In this document: piece after piece, positions 6,186 through 10,812 of the stretch
Position numbering within the stretch: position 1 is the first letter of the stretch
Layout: each line of letters begins with the position of its first letter
Assembly (NCBI GenBank): GCA_947176615.1
Contig: CAMWRO010000072.1
Coordinates: 1 to 10,812 of the forward strand
From: an uncultured Porphyromonadaceae bacterium
Lineage (GTDB): Bacteria; Bacteroidota; Bacteroidia; Bacteroidales; Muribaculaceae
Direction of reading: 5' to 3'
Length of the DNA stretch: 10,812 bases
Notes under the pieces: generated by a model
What the model was told of the DNA's origin: nothing
The model's database searches: none
What the model saw: the letters and a program-made list of their open reading frames with translations, nothing else
Translations under genes and position numbers: made by a program

Positions 6186-7199
6186 TCAGAATCGGATGAC
6201 GAGCTCGGCGACGAGGCGGTCACCTTGACCCTCGGCAGGGGTTGTGCCGTGGTGGTAGAAATATTTCTCGTAGTTAAGGCGGAAGTCGGCGTGAACGGCT
6301 TTATAGGCATGTGTCAGGGTGCCACCGACGGTTATGCGGTTGCGGGCCGGGTCGGTGGTGGTCAGAACCCCGTCACTGTTGCGGGTGCCGTTGCTGTGGT
6401 CGGTCATGCCGTCAAATCGGCCTTGAAACGAGGCTTGGTTAAATATGCCTGCTTTAACCGGCATGGCATAGCTGGCAAAAACGTTGTAGGCATGGCATGT
6501 AGAGTGAGAGTCATGGGTATAGTGCTTGTTCATGTATTCACCCTCGACAATCCATCGGTCATGCCGCCATGTCGTTCCGAGGCCGAAAAGGTTGATGCGG
6601 TCATTGTCGGGAACAATGGTCTGGAACCCTGTCGAGAGGGCGACATTGCGGAAGGTGTAGACTGCCTTGGCTGCATAGGAGAGTGTTTTGACCCACACGT
6701 CATGGTCGGCGATTGAAGTGGGGTTGAACGCACCGGCATCAAGTGTCAGCGGGATGCGGGGGAACGCATAGGACAGTTTGGCACCCACGGCGCGGACGTT
6801 GCACACCTCTTTCCCGATGACCGAGCGGTTGGCAAAATAATAGTTGGCAGGTGCGCGGAAAGGGTCTACTCCGAATGGCATACGGAATTGTCCCGCTTGA
6901 AATTTAAGTCCTTCAGTGAGTTCAAGACGTCCCCAAGCGTCAAGGATTTTCATCTTGCCACGGTCACAGAGGTCTGTCTGCACAAAGTAATCGATGGCCG
7001 GGGCAATGTTTCCGGCAATGCTCAGTCGGGCGTTTCTGACCTGAAAGCGGCTGGCATCATTGTCGAGGTCCATTTCCCAGCGTGACCGTATCGCGCCGTT
7101 TATGCGCGGAACATAGTTGACTGTATCTTCGGCTGCTGACGAAAGTGCACATATTGCGGTCAGCGATGCTGTAAAAAGAGCTTTGCAACAGAATTTCAT
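6186..7199 (-). CDS. Outer-membrane porin, OprO/OprP (phosphate-selective porin) type
   Basis: The 337-residue product starts MKFCCKALFTASLTAICALSSAAEDTV, a Sec signal peptide with likely cleavage near residues 23-25. It ends LVAELVIRF, the terminal-phenylalanine signal for outer-membrane barrel insertion. The N-terminal barrel strands follow the OprP pattern: RINGAIRSRWEMD, then RFQVRNARLSIAGNIAPAIDYFVQTDL, then DAWGRLELTEGLKFQAGQFRMPFG. Alternating polar and hydrophobic strands then run to the end. The family forms trimeric 16-strand pores; some members select phosphate or polyphosphate, but specificity cannot be read here and no phosphate genes are nearby. An in-frame ATG at 7262 would add 21 residues before the signal peptide and cover the promoter, so 7199 is chosen. 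The gene has its own well-formed promoter and sits between the unknown 610-residue gene and pgk, probably as a single-gene unit. Confidence 0.85.
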   Translation of the reverse strand: MKFCCKALFTASLTAICALSSAAEDTVNYVPRINGAIRSRWEMDLDNDASRFQVRNARLSIAGNIAPAIDYFVQTDLCDRGKMKILDAWGRLELTEGLKFQAGQFRMPFGVDPFRAPANYYFANRSVIGKEVCNVRAVGAKLSYAFPRIPLTLDAGAFNPTSIADHDVWVKTLSYAAKAVYTFRNVALSTGFQTIVPDNDRINLFGLGTTWRHDRWIVEGEYMNKHYTHDSHSTCHAYNVFASYAMPVKAGIFNQASFQGRFDGMTDHSNGTRNSDGVLTTTDPARNRITVGGTLTHAYKAVHADFRLNYEKYFYHHGTTPAEGQGDRLVAELVIRF

Positions 7200-7231
7200 C
7201 TCTCTAAATTTCTTTTTCCTTATTGATGCTG

Positions 7232-7263
7232 CAAAGTTAGCAATAACCGCCGATGTCACCAAA
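7232..7263 (-). promoter_or_regulatory. Bacteroidetes-type promoter for the porin gene
   Basis: On the minus strand, TTTG at 7263-7260 is followed after exactly 20 bases by TAACTTTG at 7239-7232, a full match to the TTTG / TAnnTTTG consensus with proper spacing. The predicted start of transcription is near 7225, giving a leader of about 26 bases before the ATG at 7199. The -33 box begins about 10 bases after the stop codon of the preceding gene. Confidence 0.8.
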
Positions 7264-7273
7264 TCGGATTGCC

Positions 7274-9106
7274 CTAAAGGATGTATCCGTGCCTTTTGAG
7301 TAGTTGTTTCAGCCGTGAATAGTCTTCAGTTTTGACAAGTATCATGTAATTTTCAGCTTTTATGACATATTGCCTGATTTCAGAGGCGGTCGATAGGAGC
7401 CGCTGCAATTCTTTGTCGTCGGATGGTATCCGGAATAGATAATATCCTGAGACCGGTTCTCTTTTAACAGACCGGGACTTCTTTTTCAGCATGTCAAAGA
7501 AGGCGTTCCATAACGGCGGGATTTCGCGCGGCAAGAGGCGCTTGAACTCGTCTATTTTGGCCGTCACATCTTCGGGAACGTTGCAGTTACGGAGGAATGA
7601 CTGAGTCGTTAACGCGAAACGCCGCGGGCCTATCTGTTCGGCAAATTGGTTCATGAGAGTATCAAGGTTGTTGCCCGGCTCGGAATAGATTGTCAGTGTT
7701 GTGTCGTCAAGCTGGAACCCCGGAGCGTCGGCTGTGTCGATTGTCGGTGGCTCGTAAGTTTGCATCAGACCGGTCAGATAGGCTCCGAATGCGGTCATCC
7801 TGACATATTTTAACCCCATGTAGGGTGATTCCGAGTCTTTGGTATCGGAATAGGCTATGTCTACCGCCCCGATAGCAGCGAGACCGAAGAAGATGGCACC
7901 GATTAACGGCACGCCGAGCTGACGGTAGGATTCGCTGATGTAAACTTCGTCGTCGGTCACTTTGTTGACGATGTCCATCTTGTCGAAATCGGTGGGATAG
8001 AATATGGTGTTTCGCCAAGTTGCGCGTTCTCCTGAATGCAGCAGGTCTAAGATTGATTGTATATCGTTCCATTTACCACCTTTCAATTGAGTCAGCAGCC
8101 GGGTTGTCATCCTATACTGGTCGGTTATGCCGGAGTTGAAAAGCATGTTTTTCCGCAGTCCTTTTATGTTGACAAAGCTCAGCGGTGACAGCAGCTCGGC
8201 CGATAACGGTTGCTTTTCCCATGCTGTGTGCAGCAGTTCGTGGACAGATTGTGACGTTTTGGCTGATTTTCGGGGAAGAATCAGATTTGCGTTGACCAGA
8301 TAGACGAGAAGCCACTGCAGCCGCAGGTGGGCGTATTCCTTGCGGTCAGTCTCGGGGAAAAACTCGTTTACGGGAATCATCTTGGCGAGCTTTTTGATTT
8401 CGGCCTGCGTGAACTTTGCCTTTGTCAGGTCGATTAGTTTGCTCTTGGCAAGGTTTTCAACAGATTGCAAGGCTGTCATGGACTCTGATTCTGCTGAAAA
8501 GATAGTCAGGGCGCCGTCAATGTCATCGACGGTGTTGAGAGGGGCGTTTTCTTTGCCATAGAGTCGGTTGAGGGGGTATCTGACGCAGTCGGGCAGACCG
8601 AGATAGAGAGCGTAACGGCTGCCGAAATATCCACGCGGCCCGTTGTTGGATATGATAAAGAAGATGTTGTAAAATGGGTTTAGGTCATAATCGGAATAAT
8701 AGTAGTAATGCCTGTTTTCGTCTTTAAGCAAGTTTTCTCCGGTAATCTGCTTGGCACGGTCGGCAGAAATGTAAAAGTTGTCATACACTTCTTTTATGAC
8801 TTGCCGCATTTCCGGGGTGGCGCAATCCTGAAGGTAGATGTTGAAATTTCGGTTGTCTCCAAAGAGGATTCTGAAAGCCTTCAGCGATAAATTTTTTGTG
8901 GGGAACACCATCTTGGTAAAGCACATAGACAATTCCGGATCGTGTTTTTCGACTTCGGTTTCGGCTGATACGAGCCGGATGGTTTTGCCCTTGATTGCGG
9001 GTTTGAATATTTTCACCATCTTGTCAATGACGGTCTTGCTCAAGCTTTGGAGATAGAACGGCATTGATAGAGCCGGGACATATAGGGTGACAGTACTGGT
9101 TGCCAT
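7274..9106 (-). CDS. Unknown protein with possible XPB/Ssl2-like helicase N-terminal domain, partner of SNF2 ATPase
   Basis: I do not recognise a named gene. The 610-residue product has no signal peptide and no Walker motifs. Residues 1-115 form a first alpha/beta region. Residues 132-151 are rich in aromatic residues (HYYYYSDYDLNPFYNIFF). Residues 225-280 look helical, with a winged-helix-like stretch (FTQAEIKKLAK ... LRLQWLLVYLVNANLI). A second possible winged-helix end is VRMTAFGAYLTGLMQ (435-449), similar to the LTxxGxxLL motif of helicase-associated proteins. Residues 468-610 resemble the XPB/Ssl2 helicase N-terminal domain pattern (PF13625 type): a strand TLTIYSEPG, a helix DTLMNQFAEQI, RRFALTTQSFLRNC, LPREIPPLWNAF, then two strand-helix units ending in RLKQLLKRHGYIL. 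This homology is by eye only. The gene starts 12 bases after the SNF2 stop, so the two are almost certainly co-transcribed. By eye it is more AT-rich than its neighbours. A role in DNA binding or remodelling with the SNF2 protein is an inference. Confidence 0.8.
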   Translation of the reverse strand: MATSTVTLYVPALSMPFYLQSLSKTVIDKMVKIFKPAIKGKTIRLVSAETEVEKHDPELSMCFTKMVFPTKNLSLKAFRILFGDNRNFNIYLQDCATPEMRQVIKEVYDNFYISADRAKQITGENLLKDENRHYYYYSDYDLNPFYNIFFIISNNGPRGYFGSRYALYLGLPDCVRYPLNRLYGKENAPLNTVDDIDGALTIFSAESESMTALQSVENLAKSKLIDLTKAKFTQAEIKKLAKMIPVNEFFPETDRKEYAHLRLQWLLVYLVNANLILPRKSAKTSQSVHELLHTAWEKQPLSAELLSPLSFVNIKGLRKNMLFNSGITDQYRMTTRLLTQLKGGKWNDIQSILDLLHSGERATWRNTIFYPTDFDKMDIVNKVTDDEVYISESYRQLGVPLIGAIFFGLAAIGAVDIAYSDTKDSESPYMGLKYVRMTAFGAYLTGLMQTYEPPTIDTADAPGFQLDDTTLTIYSEPGNNLDTLMNQFAEQIGPRRFALTTQSFLRNCNVPEDVTAKIDEFKRLLPREIPPLWNAFFDMLKKKSRSVKREPVSGYYLFRIPSDDKELQRLLSTASEIRQYVIKAENYMILVKTEDYSRLKQLLKRHGYIL

Positions 9107-9118
9107 TGTGCGGTGGGA

Positions 9119-10812
9119 TTAGCTGAGAATGAAGTTGATGTCTTCCTCGGTCAGCAGTTTGGTTGCCGACGAGTCGCTGTTGATAAGACTGTCAAAAAGC
9201 TGTGCTTTCTGTTGCTGCAGTTGCATGATTTTTTCCTCGATTGTGTCGTGGGTAATTATTGAATAGCTCATGACTTTGGCCTTTTGGCCGATGCGGTGAA
9301 GGCGGTTTACCGCCTGCTCCTCGGCGGCTTTGTTCCACCAAGGCTCGAAGATGAACACGGTGTCGGCCGAGGTGAGGTTGAGGCCCACACCGCCGGTTTT
9401 CAGCGTCATCAGCAATACCTTGCAGTCGCGGTCGTTCTGAAAACGCTCGACAATGCTCTGTCTGTCGCGGGTAGAGCCGGTCATGGAGGCGTAGTAGATA
9501 CCCTCGCGGTCAAGTTGCTCGCCGACGAGTTCGATTCCGGCAATGAAGTTGAAGAACACGACTGCCTTGTGGCCGTTTGCCACGCTTTCAACGAGACGTT
9601 CAACGAGCATTTCGACCTTCGGTGACGGAATTTTGCCGTCGGTGAGACTTTCGGGGACCGAGGCTATGCGGCGCAGCTCGCTGAGGGCCTGAAACATGAC
9701 AAACTGGGAGCGTTGTAACCCCTCGGTGGCAAGAGTGTGTGTGACTCGTTCCTTGTAGTAACGCCGCCGCTGCTCATAGAAAGCCTTCTGTTCAGATTCC
9801 ATTTCAACATACATGGTCTGCTCGATGCGGTCAGGGAGGTCTTTGAGCACATCTTTCTTGAGACGGCGCAGCATGAAGGGGAAAATCTTGCGGCGCAGAC
9901 TCTCGGTAGCATCTTTGTCGTTGTCGCGCTGGATGGGGTTGGCATAGCGTGAATTGAAGTCATCGAGCGACCCGAGCATCGCCGGATTGAGGAAGTGGAA
10001 CAGGGAATACAGCTCGCTAAGGTTGTTCTCGATGGGGGTTCCGCTCAGTGCGAGGCGGTGGGCGCCGTGGAGCATGAATGTGGCCCGGGTGAGTTGGGCG
10101 GTGAGGTTCTTTATGTTCTGCGATTCGTCGAGGATTATGTAGTGGAACTGTCGGGCTGACAATGCCTCGATGTCGTTGCGCACGATGGCATAGGTGGTCA
10201 GTATCACTTGATGTTTCATCGCTTCGTCGAGGTCTCGCGACTGGGTGTAGTAGGTGTAGAGGCTCAGTGACGGGTTGAAACGTGTGATTTCGTTTTGCCA
10301 GTTGAACAGGAGGCTGCGCGGCATGACGATGAGGGTTGGCTCGGCTGTGGCTGGATAGAGCAGCGAGAGCATCCCGATGGTCTGAATGGTCTTGCCGAGG
10401 CCCATGTCGTCGGCGAGGCAGCCACCCATGTTGTTGTCGTGAAGATAGCGGAGCCATTTAATGCCTTCGGCCTGATAGGGACGCAGTTGTGTTTTGAGGC
10501 CGGGAATATCAAGTTTTTCGTCGTGCAGCCGGTTGAATCCTTCGTAAAACTCTCGGTAGTGGCTGAAACTCTTGCTGTCGGTAGACTCGCCGAGGAGGCT
10601 TTCAATCTCGGGGATGTCAAAGAATGATGCTTCGACATTGTTTTTCTTCCCCTTTTTGATGCGGAAGATGCGTTCAAGTCGACGGATATACTTATCGTCG
10701 ATGACGGCGCGGACGCCGTTTTTCAGTTGCACATATCGGTTGGCTCGGTACTGGTCGAGAAGGTCTTTGAGTGAGAAAACCTCGTTGTCTATCTCGACAT
10801 CGACTGACCCTT
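9119..10812 (-). CDS. SNF2-family DNA-dependent ATPase (helicase-like), N-terminus cut by window edge
   Basis: The frame is open to the right edge, so the 5' part is missing; 563 residues are visible (reading from 10810). A GTG at 10732 is an internal valine (NRYVQLKNG), not a start. The visible N-terminus (VEIDNEVFSLKDLLDQYRANRYVQLKNGVRAVI) looks like the end of the bacterial SNF2-associated region. The ATPase core is complete in visible numbering: LRPYQAEGIKWL (Q motif region, about 109-120), Walker A DDMGLGKT (134-141), LIVMPRSLLFNW (Ia), DEAH-type box DESQ (228-231) and SGTP (256-259). The second lobe has VFFNF, then LKTGGVGLNLTSADTVFIFEPWWN and motif VI QAVNRLHRIGQ (499-509). The family uses ATP to translocate along double-stranded DNA and displace or remodel bound proteins, usually without strand separation. 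The target is not evident. The 610-residue gene follows after 12 bases. The family call is certain; the cellular role is not. Confidence 0.95.
   Translation of the reverse strand, partial: GSVDVEIDNEVFSLKDLLDQYRANRYVQLKNGVRAVIDDKYIRRLERIFRIKKGKKNNVEASFFDIPEIESLLGESTDSKSFSHYREFYEGFNRLHDEKLDIPGLKTQLRPYQAEGIKWLRYLHDNNMGGCLADDMGLGKTIQTIGMLSLLYPATAEPTLIVMPRSLLFNWQNEITRFNPSLSLYTYYTQSRDLDEAMKHQVILTTYAIVRNDIEALSARQFHYIILDESQNIKNLTAQLTRATFMLHGAHRLALSGTPIENNLSELYSLFHFLNPAMLGSLDDFNSRYANPIQRDNDKDATESLRRKIFPFMLRRLKKDVLKDLPDRIEQTMYVEMESEQKAFYEQRRRYYKERVTHTLATEGLQRSQFVMFQALSELRRIASVPESLTDGKIPSPKVEMLVERLVESVANGHKAVVFFNFIAGIELVGEQLDREGIYYASMTGSTRDRQSIVERFQNDRDCKVLLMTLKTGGVGLNLTSADTVFIFEPWWNKAAEEQAVNRLHRIGQKAKVMSYSIITHDTIEEKIMQLQQQKAQLFDSLINSDSSATKLLTEEDINFILS

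Noticed and set aside
7200..7262. N-terminal extension of the porin to an ATG at 7262
   Set aside because: It would bury the signal peptide at residue 22 and overlap the well-formed promoter at 7232-7263.
10730..10732. GTG at 10732 as the start of the SNF2 gene
   Set aside because: The frame stays open to the window edge and encodes a plausible SNF2-associated segment, so the GTG is an internal valine codon.
1..10812. CRISPR array, tRNA, rRNA, insertion sequence or prophage genes
   Set aside because: No regularly spaced direct repeats, cloverleaf-like segments, transposase or integrase motifs were seen on either strand.

Overview
The window looks like a chromosomal segment from a Bacteroidales bacterium, probably of the Muribaculaceae or a nearby family. 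This rests on three things. The promoters read as TTTG / TAnnTTTG instead of the usual -35/-10. No gene has a clear Shine-Dalgarno sequence at its start. The proteins (GlnRS, a Pgk with an acidic insertion, a DUF695 protein, TPR proteins, an OprO/P-like porin) have a Bacteroidetes character. Genus cannot be fixed from the sequence alone. Almost everything is on the minus strand; the one plus-strand gene is a small DUF695 protein.

Read in the direction of minus-strand transcription (right to left): the right edge cuts the 5' end of a SNF2-family DNA-dependent ATPase gene (9119-10812). Twelve bases after it comes a 610-residue protein of no named family (7274-9106). Its C-terminal third resembles the XPB/Ssl2-type helicase N-terminal domain, so the two look like a co-transcribed pair. 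Next is an outer-membrane porin of the OprO/OprP type (6186-7199), with the best-matching Bacteroidetes promoter of the window just after the previous stop codon. Then comes pgk (phosphoglycerate kinase, 4719-5972), followed by two hairpins, the second a strong terminator. A secreted TPR protein (3943-4545) faces the DUF695 gene (3493-3927) tail to tail. DUF695 and lgt diverge from a 91-bp region that carries an exact TAAATTTG box on each strand. lgt (prolipoprotein diacylglyceryl transferase, 2526-3401) is followed by glnS (glutaminyl-tRNA synthetase, 750-2459), a long hairpin, and the N-terminal part of an acidic TPR-like protein cut by the left edge (1-661).

Most of the window is housekeeping: glycolysis, lipoprotein maturation, tRNA charging and an outer-membrane porin. 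The part most likely to hold undescribed biology is the SNF2 ATPase plus 610-residue partner. I see no CRISPR array, insertion sequence, tRNA, rRNA or integrase. No gene-free stretch exceeds 300 bases; the longest is 5973-6185.
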